Shown: piece by piece, positions 1 through 12,852 of the stretch | Layout of the letters: the number at the start of each line of letters is the position of its first letter | Position numbering within the stretch: position 1 is the stretch's first letter | Source of the DNA: Antitrichia curtipendula | Lineage: Eukaryota; Streptophyta; Bryopsida; Hypnales; Leucodontaceae | DNA length: 64,000 bases | Assembly (NCBI GenBank): GCA_951230915.1 | Contig: OX579636.1 | Span: forward strand, 27,091,567-27,155,566 | Direction: 5' to 3' | Notes under the pieces: model-generated | Told to the model about the DNA's origin: nothing | What the model saw: only the letters and a program-made list of their open reading frames with translations | Databases searched by the model: none | Made by a program: the position numbers and the translations under genes

Positions 1-1010
1 CTGTACTACCTGCTGCTGTGGCTACGAATCCAATACAGGTATCTTCAAGCTTGGAACCATCCTTGTGTAATGAGGCGAAGGATAAATTAGAGATTTCTGA
101 TGTTGCACTCGCTTCGTCCGAGGCACGTGATGTTTTCTGTGACCTTGCTTCATCTGAGGGATGCGTATTCGAGGAAAAAAGAGCGCCTGAAGGGATCTCA
201 TGTGAGGATGGGAAGGGTTCCGTTGATTCTGAGTCACTTGAAAGCGCGAAGGATGTGGACGTAGATTCAACCACCGAAAGCGCAGACATTGAAGACCCAT
301 ACGCCATGGACCATACCAGTATGTCAGATTCTCTGGTTATGTTCATGAGATCCAAGCAGAGTCTTGCGGAGTCGAGGAAGGTTCTGACATCGAGTGAGGC
401 GGTACCGTCTGTTCAACCTACAGCTGTGGCTGCGAATTCAATAGAGGTATCTCCAAGCTTGGAACCATCCTTGTGTAATGAGATGAAGGATAAATTAGAG
501 ATTTCTGATGTTGCACTCGCTTCGTCCGAGGCACGTGATGTTGTCTGTGACCTCGAGTCATCTGAAGGATGCACATCTGAGGAAAGAGGAGCGCCTGAAG
601 GGATCTCATGTGAGGATGGGAAGGGTTCTGTTGATTCTGAGTCACTTGGAAGCGCAAAGGGTGTGGTCGTAGATTCAACCACCGAAAGCGCAGACCTTGA
701 AGACCCATATGCCATAGACCACACCAGTATGTCAGATTCGCTGGTTATGTTCTTGAGATCCAAGCAGAGTCTCACGGAGTCGAGGGAGTTTTCAGAAACG
801 AGTGAGGCGATACCGTCTGTACAACCTGCAGCTGTGACTGCGAATCCAATAGAGATTGACATTTCTGATGTTGCACTCGCTTCTTCCGACGCATGTGATG
901 ATTTCTGTGATCTTGCGTCATCTGAGGGATGCACATTTGAAAGAGGAGCGCCTGAAGGTATCTCAAGTGAGGATGGGATGGGTTCTGTTGATACTGAGTT
1001 GCGTGAATGC
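1..1010 (+). repeat. In-frame 408-bp tandem repeat inside EPL exon 1
   Basis: The block containing ISDVALASSEARDV recurs with TGTTGCACTC at 101, 509 and 869. The first interval is 408 bp (136 codons). The second is 360 bp because the third unit lacks 16 codons around SLEPSLCNE. All units stay in frame, so the repeat lengthens the acidic N-terminal part of the protein. The left edge of the array lies outside the window. Confidence 0.9.
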
Positions 1011-4000
1011 TCGAAGGTGGAGGGTTTAGATTCAACAATCGATTCTGCGAAGCTAAATGGGTCAGGCTTTCTCGGAAGTAGTGAAGGTGGCGGTTTGCAA
1101 TGGACTGGGCAGCAAAACGTTGAGCGTGGGGTAGAGGAAAACGGGGATTTGAGTGAGGCAGATATGAGTCTGTTGGAAGTGATTCTATGCGAGAGACGCG
1201 AGGAAGACGATGTCAGACTTGAGACTAAATACGATCACGCGCTCAGCGCGTCCGATGATGTTGAGGAGTTTGGGAACATAGCGGTTAAGTCCACTGAATT
1301 TAGAGAAGGCGTTTCATATTTGGGGGAAAAGCATTGGGCAGGAAGTGATTCCAGTAAGGGGTTGGCATCGAAGAAACAAGCAGTGCCCAGGCCCTCACGT
1401 CGAGGCAGGCACCGTGGTATTCGTCCGCCTCTGTTAACTTGGGTGGTGAGAACCGAGCGGTACATTTCGCGGTATATTGCAACAAATTTGGTGAAGATAG
1501 ATTGCACAATACCCGGGTATTACCTTTCATCTTGGATTTCTGACATAGATGGCGTTTGGAGATACCTTCCTTACCTCACGCTTTGTGTAGACTTGGTGTT
1601 GGAGAGTGCTACTTCCCAAGAAATTTCGTCTCGTACACCCAGGAACCGCTGTTATGGGGAACATATCGAGAAGGGTATTGCAATGCGAAGGAATTCGCTG
1701 TCAGGACTCGGCTGTAGGACTTGTGGAACCCTTGCATGTTTCTCCTTCCGTTTAGGAACTGCGAGGCTTTTACTTCAAGGAAATCGTATGTCATTGGATG
1801 GCTCCGACTCACAGCTGGTACTGAGGCAAGGCAATGACCCGGAGGTTGTGATTGGACTTGTCGAGGCTAATCCATCGCTTTCCGAGTTCCTGTGTTCAAC
1901 TAGTGAGGGCATGACAGTTGAGCAGCCTTGTGAGCCGCTAACAACTGAGCAGACTCTCGAGTTTTCGTGTTCAACTAGTGAGGGCATGGCAGTTGAGCAG
2001 CCTTGTGAGCCGGTAACAACTGAGCAGCCTCTTGAATTGATGCTAGTTGAACAGCCAGGTGGGGCTGTTACCCTTCCGGTTCTTGAGGTCCTAGACAATG
2101 GAGTTGAGAACATCCATGTAGAGGGTGGCATAGAAATAGACGATGCGAGTTTAACCCGCAATGCTGAAGATGGTGCTTCTGAACCTTTCCTTGCAGCACC
2201 TCGTGCAAATTGTGCTGAGGTAAGTATACACTCCGTTGTCACTGACTGAAAACCTCCGTGATGTGCTCTAGCCTGACTAGGTCGTCTTGTGTATTTTTCA
2301 TATTCCTCGGAGGAGTTTGGTGCAAGCCGTTTACTTATGTTCGTATTTTTCTGTAGGATGACGCTATCAGAGATACGAACGTGGCACTCGGTGCTGGAAG
2401 TGCTGCAGGACTCACTGAAGTACAAGTCGGAAGCGCTGTGGAGGGTGAAGATGAAGCTGGTCTTGCTTGTTACAGGTAATTGATGGAGTCTTTCGTTGAA
2501 CTTGTTTCATGGAGTCTCATGTGTAGGTGTGTTCTACGTGCTCAATTGTATCATTTGTGATCAGGAATTTTTGGTAGTGCTGTCCTATGGGATGGCTGCT
2601 GGGCATCTTGGAGAGATTTAAGGAAATGACCTGCAGTTGCCATGTACAGTATAACAACGATTGAACTGTTCATTCTGCAGGAGTTGGAAGTCTGTTAAGC
2701 GGGGATTCTCACAAGTTACACCTGAGGATCTGGGAAGCGATGGGTTAGGAACCGGAGGCAGGCTCCAAGGTTTGCTGGACAGTGAGCTGGGTTGCATGGC
2801 ACTAACTAAACGGCAGAAGGTTCATGCGGAAAACTTGAGTAGCAGGAACTTTGAATATGGAAACGACGACGGTGAGAAGGATCTGTCACTACAGGAAGGT
2901 GAGGTCCACGGAGATGTGAATACCAGGAGTGCGGACACAGGAGAATACGACTCAACGCTTCCCAGGGTAAACGTGTTGAAGCTCCGAAAATGTTCCACCG
3001 GTAAAGGTGGGTGGCGTGTGGCTGGAAACTCATGCATGGCAGATCGTACTGTCATCCAGCCTGGTGATGGTGGCGAACCTTTGACTCCTTCCTCCACTGC
3101 GGACAGGAAGAGGTCTTTCAGTGAATGTTTTAACCAACCAGAGAGTCCCGAGGAAAATGGTCATCCTGTGTCGTTTATGGAAGACCCTCGTGCCGATGGC
3201 CAAGAACCTGTGCGCAATGCCGATGGGATTGAGAAGGCGAAGGGGAAGGGATTATGGTCAAACTGTGAAGTGTCATCCATAAATGATGTGACTTTCAATC
3301 CTAGGAAGCGTTTCAAGAACGGCTCTACTAGTTCGGGTTCTAGTGATGATTCATATGCAACTCATTTCAGAGCAGAAGAGACATATCCTAGCAGCAATCT
3401 GACCGAGCATGCTTTTCCAGATTCTGTTTGTCAAGGATGCATGGCAAATGTGCTTGTGGTCCAACACGACAGGGGTTGGCGGGAATTTGGAGCTAGTATT
3501 GAGCTTCAATTTTGTCATGGCCAAGGTTGGATGTTGATAATATCTGTTCGTGGTGAGAACATGTATGCGTTTAAAGCTGAGCATGCTATCGTAACAGGAA
3601 CCACTAATCGACACAGCCATGCTATAGTGTGGAAAGGCGGGAAGGGTTGGAGCTTGGAGTTCGAAGACAAGAAGCAGTGGCAGGTATTCAAGGATTTGCA
3701 CGAAGAGTGCTACCGGCGAAATGCGAAAACCTCTTCAGTTCGCCAGATTCCAATTCCTGGTGTCAGGCACATCGATGACATTGCACCAAGAAGTCCAGGT
3801 GTTCACTTCGTGCGACCATACAGGTACATCACCACAATGGAAGATGAAGTGGAGATGGCTCTGGGGAACAGCCGGGTGGTATACGATATGGACTCTGAGG
3901 ATGAGCAATGGCTAGCCCAAATCAACACCGAAAGGGCAAGTGCACGAGGAACAAGGACTCGTCCGCTGATTGCTGAGGAGACTCTGGAGAGGCTTATGGA

Positions 4001-5800
4001 TAAGCTGGAAAAGGATGCGTACCTGTATCAGCAGCAACACAAGACAACGGAGTTGGACCCAAACGATGTTGCCTCCGAATCCTGCACTGGACTAGCTACA
4101 CAGGAGGTGATCAAGGTCATCTACAATTACTGGTCAGATAAGCGAAGGCGGAAGGGCATGCCATTAGTGCGCCATTTTCAGGTAGATTTTTGTGAGACGT
4201 CCTTCTTGTGGCTGTTCTTTACTGGCAGCCTTATGCTTGGAACTATTTGATTGTACTCCTTTTGCGTGAAATTGTCTGTATAGGTCAGGTGTTTGACATT
4301 GTGTCTCCATATTTTGTGGCGTGACACTTTACGATCTCTCTTGTGCCAAGGAGTTTTGAGTTCTGATGTGGGTTTCTGACATCACCTTTTGCAGCCTCCG
4401 GCATGGGAGCAGTATCAGAAACAGGTGAAATTATGGGAGCAGGAGATAGCAAGACTGCAGCTGGAACAGCCTTCCGCCAACATGCAACAGTTGGCGGAGG
4501 TTGTGAGGAAGCCTCCCTATTTTGCTTTCTGCTTGCGACCACGAGGATTGGAAGCAAAGCATAAGCTATCCAAGCAAAAATCCCACAGGAAGCAGAGTTG
4601 GCCTGGAACTGCACCTCGGGCATGGGTTGGGTTAGGCAGCTTGGATGGCCTGGGCAGGCGGCAGTATTACACAGAGCCAGGAAATGGGCTTCCTCCTGGT
4701 ATTTCCCACTGTCCCTTTGCATCCCCCTTTTTGCATCTCCTACTAGTTGACTAGTTTAGGTGGACTTTGCCATTCCAGTTGGGTTTTTTCGTTTTTTCTT
4801 GATGTTAATTTTTACACGGTGCTCTTTCCTGTAGTTTTATGTTTCAAGGGATGTCTATATTAAAGTTAATACTCGTGGAACCTTTTGCTCTTCTATCTTC
4901 CCGAAGCTCTGCATTGTGTTTTACATTGTTCGTTCAATACCCTTATCTTTAGATAGTGGTAACAATTCTAGTGAAACTGGTACAGTACTGAGGTGTCCTT
5001 CCGTACTTTGTCTTCCAGGACCAAGAAGACCTGGTCGTCCTCGCCTGACTGGCGTAGTGGGAGCGGACCTGACAGGTTCCTTCAACGCCATCATGAGGGA
5101 GCACCCTGTCCCTGGAGGAGCGTCTAAGGAGTTTCGGAATAGTTCCCTGAACGAGTATGCGCAAAGACGGGCTGGGAAAAAGAAAAAGGTTGGGCGCAAA
5201 GCTCATCGCCAGCGACTGTTAGCAGCTGCCCAAGAATCACGGCGGAAACGCTTGTTGATGCGCAGTATCGGCTCACTAGGTCTGCAGCAACAGCCCACAG
5301 ACCTAGCCTTGGCGGCAGCAAGGGCTCGCAACACTGCAGAAGCTGCCCGAGCCCGTGCCCAAGCACTCTACGCAGTTGCTGATGCAGCCATGCACAAGGC
5401 TGTTGCGGCAGTTATAGCAGCAGATGCTCTTCATGCAGTAGAGCATCTGCAGAACTCAGTAGAAGAAGCCGAATCGCCAGGAGTGGGTGGTGACTCAGCA
5501 GTGGCACCAATGTTTGGCTCGTGGCGTCGAGGAGTTCCTGGTGGTACCCTGGCAGCAGGTTCTGGCATGAAGGGGTCCGCTAGTCGACAAGGATCGGAGA
5601 GTTACGGGGAGGATGCGCTCCTCCCGGTTGCTAGCTGGAGCCAGGAGCTAGGTGCAGGCCTCGGCACAAGATTATTGAACAAAGATGCTGAAGTGGAAGG
5701 TATTATCAGCACAAGGAGTGTGCACGTAGAGAACCCTCCGCTTAATGCTGGGATGGGGAGAATGAGAGGAGAAGGCATGGTGGCCATGCCCACTAGGTAG
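1..5800 (+). CDS. Enhancer-of-polycomb-like (EPL1-domain) protein, 3' five exons, 5' partial
   Basis: Exons read as 1-2219, 2357-2475, 2681-4181, 4395-4698 and 5019-5800. Every junction is GT-AG and the phases (0, 2, 0, 1) keep one frame to the stop at 5798-5800. The frame is open at base 1, so the true start lies outside the window; roughly 1,640 residues are visible. Exon 3 carries a plant-EPL region with WKGGKGWSLEF (about 3630-3660), then IPIPGVRHIDD and the EPL1 hallmark YDMDSEDEQWL (about 3884-3916). The family is a scaffold subunit of the NuA4/TIP60 histone H4/H2A acetyltransferase complex in the nucleus; activity here is inferred from the domain. Exon 1 is acidic and Ser/Glu-rich and contains long internal repeats. 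Exon 5 has a Lys/Arg-rich segment (about 5160-5260, GKKKKVGRK), possibly a nuclear localisation signal, followed by an Ala-rich helix. Splicing of exon 1 is the least certain part. Confidence 0.85.
1876..2050 (+). repeat. Short in-frame repeat in EPL exon 1
   Basis: Two near-identical copies of about 78 bp encode CSTSEGMxVEQPCEPxTTEQ, followed by a degenerate third copy (LMLVEQPGGAV). Together with the 408-bp array this shows repeated slippage or unequal exchange in this exon. Confidence 0.8.
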
Positions 5801-6212
5801 ATAGGACTAAGTTTTGCTCACTGACTATTTAGTTGCAGCAGATAGTGCAAGGTGAAAATCCGAATACGATGATGGATGACAACTACGGTCATTTAGCGGT
5901 TTGCAGCTGAAGCTGTATTTGTATCATGTTGTACAGGACTGGAGGTTTTATTGCCGCTCTGGGCTTCAGTTTACAGGAGACTATTCGTGAATTTTCTATT
6001 GCACTCCTGCTTTGTGAATTAAACGTATGCTTGCATCTCGGGTACATTGTACAGTACGGAGCATATCGTAATTTCTGCTGGGTCTTCCTTGTGTGCACCT
6101 ACTGGTTTGTTTGCACTTGGTTTTGTGGACGGTGTTGATAAAGGGAATTCAGAGCAAAAAGGTTTTCTCAAATTCACCTAAATTCATTTCTAAATTCCTA
6201 GATTCATCCTTG
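5801..6212. other. 3' flank of the EPL gene
   Basis: No coding signal beyond short chance ORFs. The stretch just after the stop probably holds the 3' UTR, but no single polyadenylation site can be chosen by eye. Confidence 0.4.
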
Positions 6213-6599
6213 TTAACCCTTAACCCATTAAGGACCAGGAATATGACCGGTAGATGATTGTGGCTAAAAATGACATGTTTTCATTAGTAGTCACTTTGGC
6301 TATTGATGAAAACATGTCATTTCTAGCCAAATATTCATTTGCAGTCATCAACCTGGTCCTTAATGGTCCTTAATGGGTTAAATGATGGGCTTGTAACCGT
6401 GGAAATCATGTATTTTGTCATCGTGTGAATTGTTAGATTAAAATAATGCAAAAGCACTCATTGGAAGACAAACTATTGTAGATGATCTTTCCTTTTCCTA
6501 CAAAATTTGGTGGATGAATAGTTGCACTTTTGTCCTACACAAGAGATTCTCTTGTCATACATCGGCCGCAAAACGCCTGCCTCGACGTTTATGGGTTAA
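6213..6599 (+). mobile_element. TTAA-flanked MITE, family B copy 1, interrupted by element A
   Basis: With the nested element at 6220-6381 set aside, this matches the copies at 40111-40339 and (inverted) 42465-42692 along nearly its whole length, for example GAATTGTTAGATTAAAATAA and CATTGGAAGACAAACTA. It ends in ATGGGTTAA at 6591-6599. The outer tetranucleotides are TTAA (6213-6216 and 6596-6599). No coding capacity, so it is non-autonomous. Confidence 0.8.
6220..6381. mobile_element. TTAA-flanked MITE A nested in family-B element
   Basis: 162 bp including flanking TTAA on each side. The left end TTAACCCATTAAGGACCAGG is the complement of the right end, which reads CCTGGTCC...TTAATGGGTTAA. 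The interior is also partly inverted (AAATGACATGTTTTCAT against ATGAAAACATGTCATTT), giving a foldback element. It splits the left terminus of the surrounding family-B copy exactly at a TTAA. Confidence 0.8.
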
Positions 6600-8123
6600 C
6601 CCTGAATAAATTTTCGAAAAATAAACTGTGGAATAAATTTTCGAAAAATAAGGTTTAGTAGATACCTAAGATATAATTTTCTGCCAATATTCTTTTTGGA
6701 ACAAAATAAAATTTTGTTTCTTGAAAAAATAATTGCTCTAAAATTTTGGCACTTATTTTTAGAATTTATTTCCCTGTCTTACAATTGTGGTACATGATTG
6801 GTTAAATTTATTTTTTGGAGATGTAATTATATGTCTTCTATATGAATTTTTTGTGAAAATTTGAAATTATTGTAAATTTTTGAGTAAAAAGTAAACAAAA
6901 TCCATATCAAATACAAATTATGCTAAAATAATTTGAAATATACTCCACAAGTGTATGTAATACTTTAGAATATCATAGTTTGAAAATAATTTCCATATCA
7001 TTCTAAAAGTAGAAATAAGCAGTCCACAGTAATATGTCCAGAGCTCAAATTGCAAATGTTTCAATTTTTTAAATTGGAACAAGAACTAGACTTGATAAGC
7101 TTCATTTCACTAGTTGATCTCAAATTTAAAAAAGGTAACTTCCATGACTCAAATTCACACCAAGAGCAAGGGTTTAGTAAATGTGAAAATACACTACATG
7201 GTGATTTGTGGATCAAGTACCTTCTTATAATAGAAAAGTAAAAAATACGACAATGAAGCAATATTCAACAAGATTCTCAAAACATGTGTTCAAGTACCTC
7301 CCACAAAAAAACTTGGATGCAAAATTGTATTTTTTTCATCTTGTAGACCTCCACAAAGTCATCCATCAATAACTATTGGTTGCTATGGCATTACAAGGTT
7401 AACACCACTTCTAACAAGAGAAAAACATACCTTGTATAATAAAGTAGAATTATATAATCATTAATTGAGATCCATCTTTTAGCATCCTCTTTTGTAGATA
7501 AGGGAATAATATATCAATGAGGCAATTTCCACCATTATAGGTGTATACTTTTAGTGAAGTAAAAAAAGAAATGGAATGAAGAAGTGTAGTTCCAAATCTT
7601 CTAATGTTCATTTGAAATAATTCCTTGAACTATTTTTGACTCCAACAAGGCAACGACCTTACAAAATTTACCATCAACCCCCTTGAGGTATATCATTAGC
7701 CATGACTAGCCTTAGACAATTAAACCTCTAAAGGAAGGGCCTAAGACAACAAAATTGTACATTATACTCATAAAATTAACCCCCAAAGGATAAGTCAACC
7801 ACTACAAAATTAAACATCACTTTGTATACACCCATTTTGTAACTTTTTATAAGTGAAAATATTGGTGTTTATTTTTTAGAAATGAAATTACATCCTTTCT
7901 TTAAGTTATAAGTTTGTAAGTTTTTTGTGAGAATTTAAATTACCATAAAAAATTTGAAGAAAAAGTGAAGAAAACTCATATCAAATACAAAATACAATGA
8001 ATTTTTTGAAATTTTTTCCATAGGTGTGTATTATAATTTAGAACATCTTTGTTAAATTATTATTCTAAATTGATGTTTATAATACATCTTTAAAATTTTA
8101 GAAATTTGGACCACTTCTTGTCC
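6600..8123. other. AT-rich intergenic DNA without recognised genes
   Basis: Only chance ORFs with no family motif. A direct duplication of ATAAATTTTCGAAAAATAA lies at about 6605-6650. TTAACCCTGAATAAA at 6596 resembles another element terminus. Composition suggests old transposon DNA. Confidence 0.5.
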
Positions 8124-8763
8124 TTAACTCCTAAATGTTGGTAAGGTATGATATCCTAGTGTCAACAAAACTTTGAAGTTAAATTCTAAACCTTATTAAA
8201 TTAGTATTTTTAGTATTTTTTAGATGGATTCATTTTAAAGTCTAGTTTTAGTATCAAAAATCCAATTTGAAAATGAGTGTTTATGAATTTTTTATTCAAG
8301 ATTTTGTGCAGAAGTGTCCATTGCAAATCTTGATTTTCCAATATTGAAGGCTCTTAGAAATGAGCCTCAAATATATCAGATCTTGGACAAAAATCACATT
8401 AGAAATTTATTCTAAAAAGTTGTAGCCTAGGTTTTAAGAAGTCGTAAATTGATTGTGGTTATAGATGTTATATCTTTTAATCTTGTATTTTTTTGGTGAC
8501 CTCAATTTTAGATTTGATGTGTGAAGAAGATTGAAAGACCTCTTTCACAATTTGAACACCTTCAAATTAAACATTATAATCTTTCAATCCATAAGTAATA
8601 TTGTTGTGTTTTCTTTTCCATGTGATCTCTAACATGTTTAGTTTGAATTTGTACAATTACGATTCTAAAAAAATTGATGATATTAATCAAAATGTTGGTT
8701 TTTTGTTCAATTTTGAGCAAATTCTAAGAAGCTCAAAAAAAGCCTTGGGCATTTAGGCATTAA
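8124..8763 (-). mobile_element. TTAA-flanked element, family G/H copy H
   Basis: Starts TTAACTCCTAAATG and ends CATTTAGGCATTAA, imperfect inverted termini with TTAA outside. The interior is the reverse complement of 30412-31066: CTTTTCCATGTGATCTC, TTGAAAGACC and TTTGGTGACCTCA here match GAGATCTAT-like, TCTTTCAATCC and GGTCACCAAA stretches there. No ORF of note. Confidence 0.6.
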
Positions 8764-9212
8764 GAGGGTTCAAAATCTGAATCTTTCCAGATCACCTTGA
8801 TATGTATTTAAAAAATTTTAAGCTTCTTGCTTTTGATATGAATTTTAGCCATAAACATGATTTTTTTTGAATTTGACCCCAACTAATGAAATGAAACATA
8901 TCCAGTGTAATTTCTACTTCAATTTGAAAGTTTGAAGAACTCTTAAAATTGAATATTTTATTACAGTTTGAATTTTAGCTCTATACCATGGTGTGTGTTG
9001 ATTTTCTAATTTTCTAATGACAAGGTAACGTGTTTTGTATCATAATGTTATAACATATAACATACATACATGGAAAAATTTCAGATATTTTAAACACATT
9101 TTGCACTTGTTGTGAAAATTTTGAAATTGTTTTTAAATTTTGAATAAAAAGTAAATTTTTTTTTAAATGAGAAATTTTTATGACACAAGATAAATATTTG
9201 ATATTTTTTTTA
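8764..9212. other. AT-rich spacer
   Basis: Nothing recognisable apart from low-complexity A/T tracts. Confidence 0.4.
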
Positions 9213-9392
9213 TAAATATACAAAGACATTTACATTCACATGTAAGGTGAAGGCACCCATTGTTAACCATTGCCCCATCAACAATCAATAGGCTAACTGA
9301 AATTCAAAATATACAAAGATATTTACATTCATATGTCATATGTAAGGTGAAGGCATCCATTATCAACCACTACCCCATCAACAATCAATAAG
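9213..9392 (+). repeat. Tandem duplication of about 95 bp
   Basis: ATATACAAAGAcATTTACATTC...CCCATCAACAATCAATA occurs at 9214-9290 and again at 9308-9391 with a few substitutions. It abuts the minisatellite that follows. Confidence 0.8.
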
Positions 9393-9403
9393 GTGTCTAC
9401 AAT

Positions 9404-9830
9404 TTAGGAGAGGCTATGAATAATTTCAACCATCAATTCCAAAGGTTGTAAGTAATTTCCAACCATCTCTTCTTGGTTTCCGACCATCAATTCTAAAGCT
9501 TGCAAGTAATTTTCAGTAGAGGTTGTCAGTAATTTCCAACCATCAATTCTTGATTTTTGACCATCAATTCCAGAGGTTGTGAGTAATTTCCAACCATCAA
9601 TTCTTGGTTTGCAAGTGATTTCCAACTATTAGTTCTTGGTTTTCTACCATCAATTTTGTAGGTATAATTTCCAACTTGTAGTTCTTGGTTTGTGAGTAAT
9701 TTCTAACTATCAATTCTTGATTTTCTACCATCAATTCTAAAAGCTACGAGTAATTTCTAAATTCTTAATTTCTGACAATCAATTCTAGAGATTGCAAGTA
9801 ATTTTCAACCATCAATTCATCCATTCTTGT
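9404..9830 (+). repeat. Degenerate minisatellite with AATTTCCAACCATCAATTC core
   Basis: More than ten copies of a core like GTAATTTCCAACCATCAATT, alternating with TTCTTGGTTT and AAGGTTGTAAG segments. Spacing varies (roughly 30-60 bp), so it is a higher-order or decayed array rather than a clean tandem repeat. It produces artefactual repetitive ORFs on the minus strand. Confidence 0.8.
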
Positions 9831-10708
9831 TATGACACATATTCTTGGTTTGGAGTGCCAAAGTAAACAAGAAGTAATCTCTTATTTGAAATAGTCTAGA
9901 CATTAAACATGGGTCCAATCCAACTTTTGGTTTTTCAACATTTATAGTAATTTCAGTTCAAGCAATAAAATTACCAAAATTTTGCAATCCCCATTATTTT
10001 TCTATCTTTGCACATAAGAAAATATTTGCTTTCGCCTCATACCACTCCAGATCATGTCCAGCGGTTGGTTATGAGTGCCTCCACCGTAGTTGCAAATTGG
10101 GAGCATACAAGTGAAGGGACTAAGCATGCAAAAAGTAGTTCGTACACCCATCCTTTCAGGGTTAATCAATGCATACAGTGTCTGTAGTACAACTATTTTT
10201 ACTTAGGCATTCATAACATGCTTATTCGGAAAACATGCAGTCTAAAACGGTGATTTTGGGGGATAAGATATTTTTAACTACAGACTACTAAACCGTAGGC
10301 CATGAGTTCCCAAAGTCAAACAATTCCTAGTATCCAGAAGGCAATACTGCGTACTTCCCAAGCATACCAATGAAGCTCCCAATATTTCTTCCCTCCCCAA
10401 AACACCATTGCGTACTCCATTTTCAAAGCATACTCCACTTCCTGACATGATCTGTATAGTCAAGGTAAAAATGAGCTTTAGAGAAGTTAAAACTGTCAAA
10501 TATTGCTCAACGAGTTCAAACCGTAGTTACAAGATTGTCTCTTAAGGGTTGACAAACTCATCACATGCATGATCAAAATCAAATTTCTTGTACTGTACAG
10601 AATCTACTTTCAAAGGGACTCCCAGTTCCAGAGCACTAATACCAACAACAGATTCTCTCGTTCTATACCGCCATCTCCTTCCTCATTTCTAAGCAACAAA
10701 CTTCACAT
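9831..10708. other. Spacer downstream of the glutaredoxin gene
   Basis: No gene recognised. The part next to 10709 probably contains the glutaredoxin 3' UTR (minus strand). CAGGGTTAA at 10157-10165 could be the right terminus of a TTAA element. Confidence 0.4.
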
Positions 10709-12743
<2,035 letters not shown>

Positions 12744-12754
12744 AGCTTGAGAAT

Positions 12755-12852
12755 TCAAGAAGCCGAATCAAAATCTCCGAGTAAACAAAGCTGATTCAAA
12801 ATCTCCGAGCACACAAAGCCGAATCAAAATCTCCGAGCACACAGGGCCGAAT
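12755..12852 (-). repeat. 31-bp triplicate in the glutaredoxin 5' region
   Basis: AATCAAAATCTCCGAG occurs three times, spaced about 31 bp, within 110 bp upstream of the glutaredoxin start codon. It probably lies in the 5' UTR or core promoter. Confidence 0.8.

Noticed and set aside
413..934. Long minus-strand ORF in the EPL exon
   Set aside because: Antisense of the in-frame repeat array; it mirrors the coding periodicity of the plus strand.
9404..9830. CRISPR-like regular repeats
   Set aside because: Repeats are degenerate, spacing is irregular and the intervals are themselves repeated. The context is eukaryotic.
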